From contig CM066988.1 in NCBI GenBank assembly GCA_033977485.1, positions 77,348,669-77,412,668 on the forward strand: DNA of 64,000 nucleotides, written 5' to 3'. The position numbers and the translations under genes are program-made. The notes under the pieces were generated by a model. It was not told where the DNA came from and searched no databases. It worked only from the letters and a program-made list of their open reading frames with translations. The stretch is from Hydrangea macrophylla (Eukaryota > Streptophyta > Magnoliopsida > Cornales > Hydrangeaceae). Below are positions 30,531 to 41,664 of the stretch, in pieces (position 1 is the stretch's first letter; each line of letters begins with the position of its first letter).

Positions 30531-32264
30531 TTCATTTTGTTACTTAGCAATCTGGACCACTCTATCTATTGCTTATGTCATATAATTTCCATTTGAAGTT
30601 AGTAAATTAATTTAAATTACAAAAAAAAAATTAAAAATTTCAAAAATTTCACATAAGTACGTTTTTGAATTAAATTGGTAGAATAATTTTGAATATTCAC
30701 CCCTATTTAGCTGTTATCAAGCAATGACACAACCATTTTATTCTCATCCTTTTATGAATTAAGCTCATGCGTTTTTCTGGTTCTCTAGGATGAATGCATA
30801 TGTTGATAATTCTTGTATCCAAATCATTTGCACATGTTAATAGCTATGTAGAAAACTTAAAATAAGAGTTAATACGACTTTCGTACTTTAAAGAATGAAG
30901 TAGGAAAAACTAGTTACCCTTAATGAGCTTTTGAATCCAATCTTCAATTCTGAGGGAATTATCGCATTAAAACTCGAATTGTTTTTCTTGAATATGCCGA
31001 TTAAATTCGTTGAATAGTCTCTAATCTTTCATTTTGGCTTCTTAGTAGAGGAGAACGTTCAGGATTTACCAACTAAACTCAATGAACATTGACGTGTAAA
31101 AATTAAGAAGTTGAGAAAATGATTTAAGCCATCGTATTTGCTCCTTGCCTTCTCCATTTACTTATATCAACATTTCCGAATATGTAATGTTCTTAACCCC
31201 ACACCTAGTAAATAATGCTGAATCAATTATGAAATTCTAAATTCCTAATTTTATACCTTGACCTCAATATACCCCATTGCACCACACCCAATGTGATTAA
31301 ATTGTTGAAGTATGAGGAGGGAATAGTGGTGAGAAGGGCTGCAAAAAAAAAAAAGATGATATATATATTTATATGTATGGAGAGGATGGTTGGAATAAAG
31401 TGAAGAAATTACTGAACACAGCCACATGCTGAAAATGTGCAATTTCTTACCCCTCTAATTTCTACCCTACTAAATAAATAAAAAAAAAACCGAAAAGTCA
31501 AAGCCTTAATGATTCTCAACAACTTAGTTTAAACATGAACGTGTAATTTGAGTTATCCACGGTATTTCGCTCCTCTAGTAAGTAGTATTCCTTTCATGAG
31601 ACTATACACTCTAAATGTTCGTCTTTTATAGAGTCGAGTATGAAAGCATTAGTATCCGAAAAATCACTCCTATCAAAGCTTTCATACCATGTGCGATCAT
31701 TATTAGCCTAGTTTCTGTGGGATGTTCATTTTTGAGTGTAATAACTATGTGATAATTGAGTTGAAACTGCAAGTTCTGAGGGTATGATAGTTTAAACAAC
31801 TCTTAATAAAGTTTGATGTATAGTTGTTAATTTCACACACACACGGATACATGGATGTGACGCATATGTTATTTTTATCTTGGTGACGTGAGGAGCATGT
31901 GTATTTCTTTCATGGTTTGAATGAGGATGATATGTTTTGTAGAGCTAAATTAATAGTTGAATGGAAGAGGGAATGTTTAAAAGTTATTCTATATCTTTTT
32001 GAGCTTAAAATAAGAGAATTTTGTGGGTACATTCACTGCAAACCCTCACGAGACAACCTCGTCCACTAGGGGAAACCTAGGGGTTTAACGGCTTGTTGCA
32101 TTTGCTAAATGCAACCGCGATTCCTGCAAAAGTGAGTTAGGAAGTTTTCTTTCTTGTTATTTTAATTTAGTTAATCTGGGTCTAGTTTATTTTAGCTTTT
32201 CTGTTATAATTGTAGTTTAGCTTGCTTTTATTTTTGCTCTATTGCTAGGGACTAGCAAATCGCT
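30531..32264 (+). other. 3' UTR of Athila A, non-coding
   Basis: AT-rich with A-runs near 30625, 31345 and 31480 and no credible ORF. It ends with a conserved block (TGCTAAATGCAACCGCG, CCTGCAAAAGTGAGTTAGGA near 32095-32150) also present in Athila B (37370) and C (45055), then the polypurine tract. Confidence 0.75.
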
Positions 32265-32276
32265 AGTTGGGGGTTG
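32265..32276 (+). promoter_or_regulatory. Polypurine tract, Athila A
   Basis: AGTTGGGGGTTG lies immediately before the 3' LTR start TGACAAGC. Confidence 0.75.
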
Positions 32277-32529
32277 TGACAAGCGGGGGTATTTTTAAAA
32301 TACAACCGCGCTAAAAGAAGAAAATGTGCTAAATTATTTCAAAAGTCCTTCATTTATCTGCAATTTGAATTACAATGCTAGTTTGTACACAATTTGATTA
32401 AACTATGATAAGTTGTTTATTTTAGCTGTAGTTTGTGCAGATTGCTGTTGCTGTGTAAAGAATTAGATGAGAAAGATAAAAGGGAGTGCTGAATTTTAAT
32501 GAAGACAAGTAAAGGATGAAAAGTGAACC

Positions 32530-32654
32530 TCGATCGATTGAAGACCATTCGATCGATCGAATTCAATCGATCGAAGGTTCGATCGATCGACAGAAGTTCA
32601 AGCGCTTGAAGACCCCAGAGGTTCGATCGATCGAAAGATGTTCGATCGATCGAA
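32530..32654. repeat. Palindrome array 1, Athila A 3' LTR (seven words)
   Basis: Same order as 19552-19663 plus an extra TTCAATCGATCGAA after the second word. The AGCGCT word is here a perfect palindrome (TTCAAGCGCTTGAA). Confidence 0.92.
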
Positions 32655-33144
32655 CATGGCTTTTATCAGATTTTACGCGCACGCAGCAGAAACGGGATGT
32701 TAACCCTAGCATTATGTTTTCAGTATTATACTCGTATTGTATACGTCCATAAGGACGTCCACTTTCATTTTCATCAGTTTATAGAGAGTAGAGAGCTTTA
32801 CTTTGTTTATTTTGTAGGTTTTAATCAAGGATATATATTGTTTGGTTTGGATTCCTCCTAGTTCAATACAAGTTTTCGTTTTTGGGTTACTTTGTTTATG
32901 TTCTGTACTTAGTTTATAGTAGTATAACTTGTTATCCCATAGTCTTGCATGTTAGTTAGAGTTAAACACTTAAGTTTCATAGATTTTATGCAAAAAATAA
33001 CAACCAAACACACACCTTTAATGGAACTTTACGTTAAAAACGCATCTGAGATATTTCAAACCATGTCTGAGTAGTCCCCAGGTTGGGAGATCACGATGAA
33101 ATCGTGATCTTAAGCCTCTGCCATGTAGCAGAATAATTCCTGTG

Positions 33145-33265
33145 TTCGATCGATCGAATATGTTCGATCGATCGAAACAGAGATACAGTCGAGCAATCGA
33201 AGTCAGTTCGATCGATCGAGAGATGAAGATATTCGATCGATCGAAAGCGCGTCGATCGATCGAAC
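33145..33265. repeat. Palindrome array 2, Athila A 3' LTR (six words)
   Basis: Counterpart of 20152-20272. The second word is the perfect TTCGATCGATCGAA here, and the third reads GTCGAGCAATCGAA (a CG to CA change). Confidence 0.92.
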
Positions 33266-33927
33266 CTTCTGATTCTTGAGGACATTCTATGCAGTATTCC
33301 TAGACTTTCTGCTTTACTGATTTGTTATCAAATTGTCCCCAAATGCTCAGTTTGTCAAAACAGTCTGTAAACTTTAAGCCTTGAGGTATTTTTCTTCAAT
33401 ATATTTTGCAAACCACCCGCAATGCTAACACCATTGTAGGTGAGAGTCTAAACTATTGTTTTAAACCGCTTTTGTGTATTTCAAACTTCATTGTGATGAT
33501 ATAGTCCTGGTCATGAAAGGACTATGGATTCTTTATCCTAAGAGAAATACGGAATACTATAGAGAGTGTGCTCCATTGAGCTTCAATGTAACTGCATGGT
33601 AGATGGCTAGGTCGCGGTGGATTTGTGTAATCCCAACATTCCCTTTTAGTAAGAAAAACAAGTTTTAAAATATCGCTTTACTTTGTTAGTTAGTTGTTAG
33701 ATTAATTTAGTTTAATTGCTTTATCTTTAGTAGTTGATAAATTGTGGGACTTTGTGTTCTGCACTCCTTTAAAATATTGATTTTTATTTTCTTGTTTGAG
33801 ATTAATCTAGGTAATTAGTTTAAGACCTTCCCCGTGGGATCGACCTGGACTTAACCAGATTACTACTTGCACGATTACCTACACTTGGGTATAGCACACA
33901 AGCGCACACAGAAGAATTCTCGTGTCA

Positions 33928-34204
33928 CCTTCTTCTATTGGGATTATGGCATTCATCCTAGTCTGATCTGGGGGTCCTTGAATTCCTTGAACTAGTGCCC
34001 CATAGTATCCTCCTCGTGGTGCACAGCAATCCTTGCTCAAGTGACCAGACTTATTATAGTTGTGGCAAAACTGATCATTACGATGGTGGGTCTTGGGAAC
34101 AGTGCAATTCCTTGCGATGTGCCCCGGCTTCCCACAGTTACAACATCCCTCGTCACTCAGTGGTAGGGCAGTAAGCAGTGTCTAAGGTTGCCGTCCTCGC
34201 TGTT
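33928..34204 (-). pseudogene. gag: Gag zinc-knuckle region and protease start, Tekay element 2
   Basis: The minus strand reads an intact knuckle CCNCGKPGHIARNC and a second, CHNYNKSGHLSKDC, in which the second Cys is Tyr. GALVQGIQGPPDQT and MNAIIPIEEG follow, joining in frame with FNTDEQQ at 19298 once Athila A is removed. Confidence 0.85.
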
Positions 34205-34507
34205 GATATTGCTGGTATCAACTCGTCACTATCCCAAGTGTCAAATGAGTTCGTCCGAGCCTAAGACTTCTCGTCGATATGTTAAGTCATCTCAGCTAAA
34301 CCATCTAGGCTTGACTATACTAAGCATACTAGGCGTCTATTGTCTAATAGTCGATCCTATATCCTTACCACTAATAAATATATAAAAGATACAAGAATAG
34401 TAATCAGTATGAACACTGTTGGCCCGAATAGTTAAAGTCAATAACCCACTCGGGGCCAGGATTTGAGCTCAATGGGAACACACACTTAGATGAGGGTTCG
34501 AGACAGC
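34205..34507 (-). other. Leader or rearranged flank of Tekay element 2, non-coding
   Basis: No credible ORF and no LTR ends. By position it should be the gag N-terminus or leader of Tekay 2, but I cannot match it to Tekay 1. Confidence 0.3.
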
Positions 34508-34508
34508 T

Positions 34509-34624
34509 AAGAGTGGAGCTAGAAAATTTGGTCAGGCGAGGGCTAAGCTATACAAAGGTTCAGGGGCAGCGCCCTCCGAGGCGATTTTTTTGAGTCAATT
34601 TTGGGTGTAATTGGTTTTATGTTA
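34509..34624 (+). mobile_element. Terminal fragment of an hAT element related to 11591-12044
   Basis: AAGAGTGGAGCTAGAAAATT, then TTGGTCAGGCGAGGGC, TAAGCTATAC and GAGGCGATTTTTTT parallel the first 90 bp of the complete copy. The other end and target duplication are missing; the fragment stops at the Athila B junction. Confidence 0.65.
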
Positions 34625-35007
34625 AAAAGAAAAGATAGGCTCAAAAACTCACCAGGTTTAGTCTCTACACTATGTGTTATCTAGATATCTAAATTATATT
34701 ATAGTTCACATCAAACATGTATTTAAGTGACTACGTGCAGTGCATAGGTTTGTGTGCAAATCTATGATATAAAAATACGATTCGAACGATACATATCCTA
34801 AATGTCGTATCATCAGTTCAGCATATGTTTAACCACATCTTCTCATATTTACCATTCTATAACAATCCAAGTTACCTAACAAGAAGTATCGACTCGAGAT
34901 TGCAAAAATGTAGGTAATCTTGTTTATTTAAGCACAAGTATCAAAATTGTTTTGAAAAATTGGTGCAGAATAATGTGCATGTGAGTGCAAACCCCCAAAC
35001 CTAAACC

Positions 35008-35027
35008 TTTCATTGTCCCCAATGAAA
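35008..35027. other. 20-bp perfect hairpin, Athila B left arm
   Basis: TTTCATTG and CAATGAAA form an 8-bp stem around a 4-base loop, next to a purine tract on the minus strand (GGTTTGGGGGT). The exact counterpart is at 35703-35722. A related CATTGGGGATAATG is in Athila C near 43540. Confidence 0.7.
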
Positions 35028-35221
35028 TAATAAAATGAAAGAAAGGAGAGTACGTAAGGAATGAACGACATAAACTTGATCTCAACAATCACAAACCAGG
35101 TAAATGTATATGAACATGGCGATAAAGTTCAATTACTCCAAATGGAGCTACTAATTCACCTATCAATACTTGACAAAAGAAAATAAATAAACAAAAGAAC
35201 AACGATAGCTAATAAAAATAT

Positions 35222-35245
35222 ATACAAATATATATATATATTTGT
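35222..35245. repeat. 22-bp AT palindrome at the inverted-repeat centre
   Basis: ACAAATA, five TA steps, then TTTGT reads the same on both strands. It lies at the inner end of the left Athila B arm. Confidence 0.8.
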
Positions 35246-35252
35246 AATGCAA

Positions 35253-35493
35253 GCCTCAGTATTTCCTTACGCGAGGGATCGCTCGCGCGAAGGGGGATTT
35301 GTTTTGTTTTTCTCTTTTGTTCTCTTCTTCCTCCTAACCCTTATTTATGTGCTTTTATCCTTTCTGTTTGCTCTCTTAGGCCCCTTTTGGATCGAGTCCT
35401 TCTTTGTTTTGATAGTTTCGTTTGTGCTTGTTCTTTTTGATTTTCATTGAGTCATTTGGTTTTAGTTTAGCTTCTCAACAATTATGCCACGGT
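35253..35493. other. Spacer of the Athila B inverted repeat
   Basis: About 240 bp, present once. It has a GC-rich block with palindromic words (CGCGAGGGATCGCTCGCGCG, 35270-35290) followed by T-rich sequence. The 67-codon hydrophobic frame here is a T-tract translation. Confidence 0.6.
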
Positions 35494-38400
35494 CTGCATT
35501 ACATATTTATATTTCTATTAGCTATTGTTGTTCTTTTGTTTGTTTATTTTCTTTTGTCAAGTCTTGACATGTGAATTAGTAGCTTTATTTAGAGCAATTG
35601 AACTCTATCGCCATTTTCATATACATTTACCTGGTTTGTGATTGCTGAGATCGAGGTAATGTCGTTTCTCCCTTACGTACTCTCATTTCTTTCATTTTAT
35701 TATTTCATTGGGGACAATGAAAAGTTTACATTCGGGGGTATGCACTCACATCCACATTATTATGCACCGATTTTTAAAAAAAAATTCAATACTTATGCTT
35801 AAATAAACAATGTTACCGACATTTTTGCAATCTCAATTCGATGCTTCTTGTTATATAACTTGGATTGTTATAGAATGATAAGTAAGGGAAGATGTGGTTA
35901 AACATTTGCTGAAGTCATGATGCGATGTTTAGGATATGTATCGTTTGAATCGTAATTTATATCATATATTTGCACACAAACCTATGCACTGCACGTAGTT
36001 ACTTGAATACATGTTTGATGTGAACTATAATAAGATTCAGATTTCTAGATAACACATAGTGTGGAGACTAAACCCGATGAGCTTTTGAGCCTATCTTTTC
36101 ATTATAGAGGGTTATGAATACATTTTGTGTTTGTCATATTTCATTGAAGTAGCCCATTAACTCATTGTTTAGTCTTATTATTCTTGTTTTGGTTGATAGT
36201 CAAGTAAAAATATGTTCTACCATGCTAAATAATCTTCTATCGTAAACGTTGAAGAACCATATCACCCTAGGATATGATTTTAGGCCTTCTTTGTTTTCCA
36301 CCCTTTTGACCTCTGACCTATCCAGATAAATGATAAAATTTTCTTAGTTCGCCCCTTTGAGCCTTTAAAGTGCCTCTCTTTCTTTAATCATCATGATCCT
36401 TTTTTTTGCTCCAACTTGGCCAACTTGGAGTTCACCACTGAAAGATTGATCAACTTTTAGTGTTGATAAGGCGATGCATTTATTCAAGGGAAAAAGAAAA
36501 TAAGACACTATTGGGGTAGCTGTCTTGTACTTCGATGAATAATTATTCAGAAAGCAATGAAAAGAAAAAAAAAAGAAAAAGGTTGAAAGAAGAAAAGAAA
36601 AATGAATGAAGAGAATGAAAATATGAAAGTTGGTAGAAGAGATGATGAAAGAAATCGAACATGCCTTACAATGCCATTCTGAAGACTACTTAATGAATCA
36701 TTTCTATCCTTTTTCATTGTTGAGCCATGTTACAACCTTTGAAAAGTCCTATTTGATCCTAGAAAACATGGTTTGGATATTTAAACGATGGGAGAGGGAT
36801 TAAAACATGGTAACGATTAATTTTTCTTGATTATTGGCATCCTATCCATGAGATTACTGTTCTTTCATGTCATGCGTCTTTTACGAGTCATATGTGAGCG
36901 TTTCTCATTTTGAAAACATATTTCCTTTACTCCTATATATTAGAGAGATTACACATGTTCTGAATATTTCATTTGAGAGTGTAATTAACATTGTGAGATT
37001 CGTAGTCAAAGCCTAGTTGGATGGTTATCCGAGTTAAATTCCAAGCTAATGACATGCTTGCGTTCATTTGACTACCACATCACACACGTGCAATTTTATG
37101 AGAAACTTTATTGATTTATACGATGCATGTGCTTGTGAATTGTTTTCATGACGTAGGTGGACGTTTGGTTCCGTTTCTTCTTGTTCGTTATTTTATTTCA
37201 AATCATTATTTTATAATAAGGAGTATTAAATGTTTTTTTGTTTTTACTAAAACTTTTTAAATGTATAACGGAATAAAGATGGTTGTGGGTGTCTTATTCG
37301 ATGAGAACCCTCACGAGACTTCACTTGTCCTTTTAGGGATACCTAGGGATTAAAAAGGCTTATTGCATATGCTAAATGCAATCGCGTTGCCTGCGACAGT
37401 GAGTTAGGATATTTTAATTGTACTACTATTTTATTTTATGTTTTTCTTTGCTTGAGGACTAGCAAAGAGTAAGTTTGGGGATGTGATCGGGAACGAATAT
37501 TTCCCATTTATAGTCCTCAAGATACGCTTAGTTAGCCTACTTTATTTAGTTATTAAGTGCTTTTAATAAGTATTCTATGTTTTGTAGGTTTTGGAGCCTT
37601 AGCATGTAAATGCACTAAAATTCAATAATTAGTGGCTTTGGAAGACATTCTGTGCTCAAAAGATGATTCTGGTGAAAGCTGGAGACAGTAGTAGCCTTGG
37701 TAAATTGCATTTTTGACAAGGAATACTTTAAATTTGAAATTTTTCTATAGATACAAAATGTAGATCTTCAAGTTATGGTCGCGTGGCCGCAAACGGTGAG
37801 TCAATACGAGGTCTGAGTCAAAAGTTATCGCAATTCTATGATCGGTGCGCAAAGTTGAGAAATTCTGAGAAAAGTAGGAAAATGGCATCTAGCTGGAGCG
37901 ACCCGCACGAACGACCCACGCAAGTTAACCATTGAAAAAGTCAAAAGGGTATTTCGATGTACTGAAGAGCCCTGTGCGATTTGAATTCTCTGAACACGAC
38001 CAGAAACGTAAAATACAATAGTTTTAGTGCAATTAGGCTTAGGAAAGCTTCCTAATCCTTCCAAAATCTATACATATCCTATTCTAAATCAATTTTGGGG
38101 TTACACAAAATTATACACATCCTTCTATAACCAAAACTTCAGCCATTTTCAAGAGGGAGAAGCAAGGAGAAGAAGAATAAGACCAAGGACTCCCATGGTC
38201 TCTTCCATCAACCTCTTGCCAATCCTCGATTCTATGACCGCTTAGACCAGGATCTAGGGTTTCAATGAAACCCTAGCCAAGTAATAGGTGTTATTTATGT
38301 TTTTCTTTTAGATTTATCATGTATGGATGATGATTACATATTTCGAGGATTTTGAATAATAAAAGCGTGCTTCTATTGATTAAATCATTACTTTCAAAGT

Positions 38401-38982
38401 TTATTCTTGTTTTAGATCTATTTTGACTGTGATGTGCTCAATAATCTATATTTATTGTGCTTGTATAGATTATTTACATGTAATGGTGGTTATTTGAATT
38501 CTGATATCAAGTAGTTGAATAGTTCATGCCTAGGGAAGACGGAGTGTGACGTAACCCTAGTTTAGTGTGATACACTCCGTTCTAACCGAAGATGAATTAT
38601 GTTGATGCTTGAATCGTAGTTATCTTCTTGATGGAGAAATCGAGCTTGTAGCTATGATTCTCCATTATCATCCAACGTAATAAGCTAATTGAATGCATAG
38701 ATACCCTTATTATGAAGCTAGTGGTGGATTTGCGATCCTAGGTTTAATACACATATTTACCAAAACAACTTTTAATCGCTTTCATAGTTAAATTATTTCC
38801 TTAGTTTCTTAGTTTAATTAAAATGAAAATCAAAATTCTTTTTCTTAATTAACTAGGTTTAGGTTTTAAATTTAAAGTGCTTTAGTATTTCAATCTCTGT
38901 GGGTTCGACCTCTATATCCACACTACAAATCTTTTAAAGTAGAGTATACTTTTATATCTTGATTTTGACGAGATCGGTATCA
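35494..38982 (+). mobile_element. Athila B right arm (3' UTR and 3' LTR)
   Basis: It contains the 3' UTR with hairpin 35703-35722, the conserved TGCTAAATGCAATCGCG block near 37370, a polypurine tract and the LTR 37482-38982. It has no coding part of Athila. It faces the left arm as a near-perfect inverted repeat of about 3.3 kb once the Tekay 2 block is removed. Confidence 0.88.
37482..38982 (+). repeat. LTR of Athila B right arm (1501 bp)
   Basis: This LTR runs from TGTGATCGGGAACG to GAGATCGGTATCA. The 3' part has the Athila-style GTGGGTTCGACCT block. It contains a GC-rich word cluster at 37889-37931 (GAGCGACCCGC, ACGAACGACCCACG). Confidence 0.75.
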
Positions 38983-39171
38983 AAGAATGGTAATTCATAT
39001 CTCACATATATGTAATCCCATACATACACGAATTACCTACTATGATACTTAAAGATTACACAATCATCCCATTAAACATACAAAATCAAATGTATAAATG
39101 ATATCCATATATAAAATGTCAAATGTTACATATATAAAGATCGGGTTTGAGGGCACAATCCCAACAAACTC
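38983..39171 (-). repeat. Copia C 3' LTR, start
   Basis: The minus strand starts TGTTGGGATTGTGCCCTC and is preceded by the polypurine tract AGTGCAAGTGAGAGTT (39172-39187). It is interrupted after 189 bp by Athila B and continues at 14760 leftward. Confidence 0.7.
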
Positions 39172-40629
39172 TCACTTGCACTCATAACCCACTACATATG
39201 AGACCTAAACTATCTACATGACGATCAAAGACTTTCTGTGGAAAAACCTTCGTAAATGGATCCACAAGATTGTTAGCGGTGGCAATCTTGGTGACAGTCA
39301 CATCTCTACGTTGGAATATATCTTGTATGAGATGATACTTCCTCTCTACGTGCTTTCCATTTTCATGGTTCTTAGGTTCCTTGGACTATGCCACTACCCC
39401 CACTATTATAACAGTATAGTGTAATAGGTGACAATGACGGTGGTACCACCCTGAGTTCCATGAGGAACTTCTTGAGCCAAACAACTTCCTTAAGCAGCCA
39501 CATACTCAGCTTCTGTAGTTGAGTCTCTAAAGCATTTTTGCTTAATGCTCCTCCAACTAATAGCACCACCTCCCAAGGTGGACGTCGAATTCCTCGAATC
39601 GTTATCTAGCATAAAGTTTGTGTTAGTGTATCCCACTAGAATCATCGCATCGCTGCTATACATAAGCATGTAATCTTTAGTTCTTCTCAAGTACTTAAGA
39701 TTGTGCTTGATGGCTGTCTAGTGCTTTGAACCAGGATTCGACTGATACCTGCTAACCATGCCAATGGCAAATCAAATATCTAGTTTGGTGCATATCATCG
39801 CATATATGAGACTTCCCACTGCTGAGGCATGGGAAATTTCTGCCATGCGATTCCTCTCCTTCTGTGTCTTAGGACACTAGTCCTTGGAGAATGCTAAACG
39901 ATGCATGAAAGGTAGCAAACCTTTCTTCGAATTATCCATGGAAAATCTAGTTAGTACCTTATCGATATAACTAGCTTGAGATAATCCCATTATAATTCTC
40001 TTATGATCTCGAAGGAGCTTTATCCCAAGTATATAGCTCGCCTCTCCTAGATCCTTCATATCGAAAGTACTAACTAGCCAAATCTTGATTGATGACAATG
40101 CCCCTACATCATTCCCAATGAGTAGAATGTCATCAACATAAAGCAGAAGAAAAGCTACCACCTTACCTTCACATTTCTTGTATATAAGGTTTATCTAGAT
40201 TCTTTATGAAACCAAACGACTTGACCGCTTGGTCAAATTAAATGTTCCAATTCCTGGATGCTTGCTTAAGCCCATAAATGAACTTCTATAGCTTGCATGC
40301 CAAGTTACCTTTTCTTCTAGCTATGAACCCCGCTGGTTGTTGTATATTTCCTCCTTAAGATTGCCATTCAAGAATGTTGTCTTGATGTCCATCGGCAAAA
40401 TCTCAAAATCTAGGCATGTAGCAATAGATAAGAGTATTCTGATGGATTTATGCATGGCCATCGATAAGAAGGTTTTCTCATAGTCCATGCCCTCTCTCTG
40501 AGTAAAACCTTTTGCTACAAGCCTTGTTTTAAGGGTCTTAATCTTTTCATCAGATCCTTTTTTCCTCTTGTAGAGGAGGACCTTTCTTCCCCAGAGCCTG
40601 AGCTTAATTGATTAGCATAATTCCTGGGG
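39172..40629 (-). pseudogene. pol: Copia C pol: RT and RNase H fragments
   Basis: Read on the minus strand. RT with the catalytic AFLLLYVDDILLIGND (about 40160-40110), STFDMKDLGEASYILGIKL and QASYIDKVLTRF. Then a connection around 39850-39750, and RNase H with MLMYSSDAMILVGYTNTNF, GGGAISWRSIKQKC and DSTTEAEYVAA. A C-terminal tail follows with VDPFTKVF near 39235. Stops break the frame. Gag, protease and integrase are missing, cut by Athila C at 40629. Confidence 0.88.
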
Positions 40630-40898
40630 CCACTAAATAAGACAGAACTTCATTTTGGTTTTCTTTTCGTTTGTTGTTGTTGCTTTTCAACCAATATCTT
40701 ATAATTCTGGAAATGGAGAATCAACAGTTGAGCAATAAAGATGTCAAATTTCTGTGTTAATTCTTTCCTTCTGCGTGATTGGTAGTTATTTGAACTGTCA
40801 AGATGCTGGTATTCATGTTTTATTTCATCATAAGGCATTCGTGAATAGTTGGGGGTGATCACGTGAATCATTTCTAAGACCCCTAAACCTTTTAATAC

Positions 40899-41018
40899 CA
40901 ATCGATTAAATCTTATAACCAATCAATTTCTATTCATCACCAATCGATTGTTAGGATTTGACAATCGATTAGCATATCTTTCCTTATCAATCGATTGACA
41001 AAAGATGGCAATCGATTG
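40899..41018. repeat. Internal palindrome array 1, Athila C (six words)
   Basis: CAATCGATTA, CAATCAATTT, CAATCGATTG, CAATCGATTA, CAATCGATTG and CAATCGATTG. It ends 22 bp before a TATA-like motif. Confidence 0.9.
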
Positions 41019-41039
41019 ACATTCTTTTCAGACGTAAAG

Positions 41040-41047
41040 TATATCTA
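41040..41047 (+). promoter_or_regulatory. Putative internal TATA motif, Athila C
   Basis: TATATCTA in AAAGTATATCTAGC lies between the two internal arrays, in the same place as the stronger TATATTTAAA of Athila A. Confidence 0.4.
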
Positions 41048-41356
41048 GCTCCCCCTCTCTCACAAAAATTTTTAAACCAACAAAGAGAGAGAGAGGAAGA
41101 GGAGACAATTTTGAGAGAGCAAGAACCCCCTCCTCCCATTCCATCATCATCACTACCACTTTTATCCCCACTACCACCATCACCTTCCTCACCATCCCAT
41201 CACTGCCATCGCATGAATAGGGAGAGAAGGGGGGCTTCGCAGTTTCATCACCACCATCAGTATCATCATCATTCATTAACAACTTCATCAATTTCACCCT
41301 CAATCATCAGTGGGGGATGATTTTGCCTCTGTTCCATAGCCGCAAGTCTCATTGAG

Positions 41357-41358
41357 GT
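41357..41358 (+). other. Putative splice donor in internal leader, Athila C
   Basis: ATTGAG/GTAAAT corresponds to CCGAG/GTAATG at 28344 in Athila A. The acceptor is not clear (GTCTGGGTAG near 41480 is a candidate). Confidence 0.4.
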
Positions 41359-41499
41359 AAATCCCAAAACCCACTTTCAATTTGTGCCCTAAATATGATC
41401 TGAATAATAGAGGGAGCCCCTCATGGTCTTTAAACCACTAAGAATTATTGAATAGGGGCATGAGACCTTTGTCTGGGTAGCCCTTGTTATCGCTGATGG

Positions 41500-41593
41500 C
41501 AATTGATTTCCATGAGGGTGAAATCAATTGGCATCAGGGTTTTAATCGATTGGCACCAATTCCCAATCGATTGCCATTTATGCCAATCGTTTG
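41500..41593. repeat. Internal palindrome array 2, Athila C (five clear words)
   Basis: CAATTGATTT, AATCAATTGG, AATCGATTGG, CAATCGATTG and CAATCGTTTG, with a possible decayed word (CCAATTCCC) between the third and fourth. It starts 453 bp after the TATA motif and ends 72 bp before the ORF. Confidence 0.85.
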
Positions 41594-41664
41594 GCAAGAG
41601 CAGAGAGCATTTTGTTTATATTCCCTCATCCTAACTCTCAGTTTCTTCTTTTATTTTACTTAGA

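Larger units (their letters stand above)
19299..33927 (+). mobile_element. Athila-lineage Ty3/Gypsy retrotransposon, complete (Athila A)
   Basis: A full-length 14.6-kb element. It has LTRs 19299-20897 and 32277-33927 (about 97% identical over the first ~190 bp), a tRNA-Asp primer site, gag, protease-RT-RNase H-integrase, two small ORFs, an internal promoter-like segment, a downstream ORF in two blocks, a long 3' UTR and a polypurine tract. All coding regions carry stops or frameshifts, so it cannot move by itself. It inserted in the protease of Tekay element 2. Confidence 0.95.
32277..33927 (+). repeat. 3' LTR of Athila A (1651 bp)
   Basis: Same ends as the 5' LTR. It contains array 1 with seven words and array 2 with six. 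It is followed by target duplication CCTTC (33928-33932) and the rest of the Tekay 2 gag. Confidence 0.95.
17466..34507 (-). mobile_element. Tekay-type chromovirus element 2, internal fragment, split by Athila A
   Basis: Minus-strand order: leader (34507-34205), gag zinc knuckles, protease (33933-33928 joined to 19298-18909), RT and RNase H, broken off at 17466. No LTR or integrase is visible. Athila A (19299-33927) interrupts the protease; removing it and one target duplication restores the reading IPIEEG-FNTDEQQ. The protein differs from Tekay 1 in many residues, so it is a separate family member. Confidence 0.85.
34625..35252 (-). mobile_element. Athila B left arm, inner part (3' UTR)
   Basis: The reverse complement matches 35494-36120 along its length, including the stem-loop TTTCATTGTCCCCAATGAAA (35008-35027). 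It resumes the arm interrupted at 17465. Confidence 0.85.

Noticed and set aside
19552..33265. Palindrome arrays as a CRISPR-like array
   Set aside because: Words are 10-15 bp with short, irregular, unrelated spacers, they sit inside LTRs of plant retroelements, and no cas-like genes exist.
35247..35450. 67-codon hydrophobic ORF in the Athila B spacer
   Set aside because: T-rich non-coding sequence, present once, with no homologue or coding context.
40650..40922. 90-codon minus-strand ORF
   Set aside because: Antisense to the Athila C segment between pol and internal array 1; no domain.
41028..41320. Ser/Pro/His-rich ORFs on both strands
   Set aside because: Low-complexity leader sequence of the Athila C internal cassette; no codon structure.
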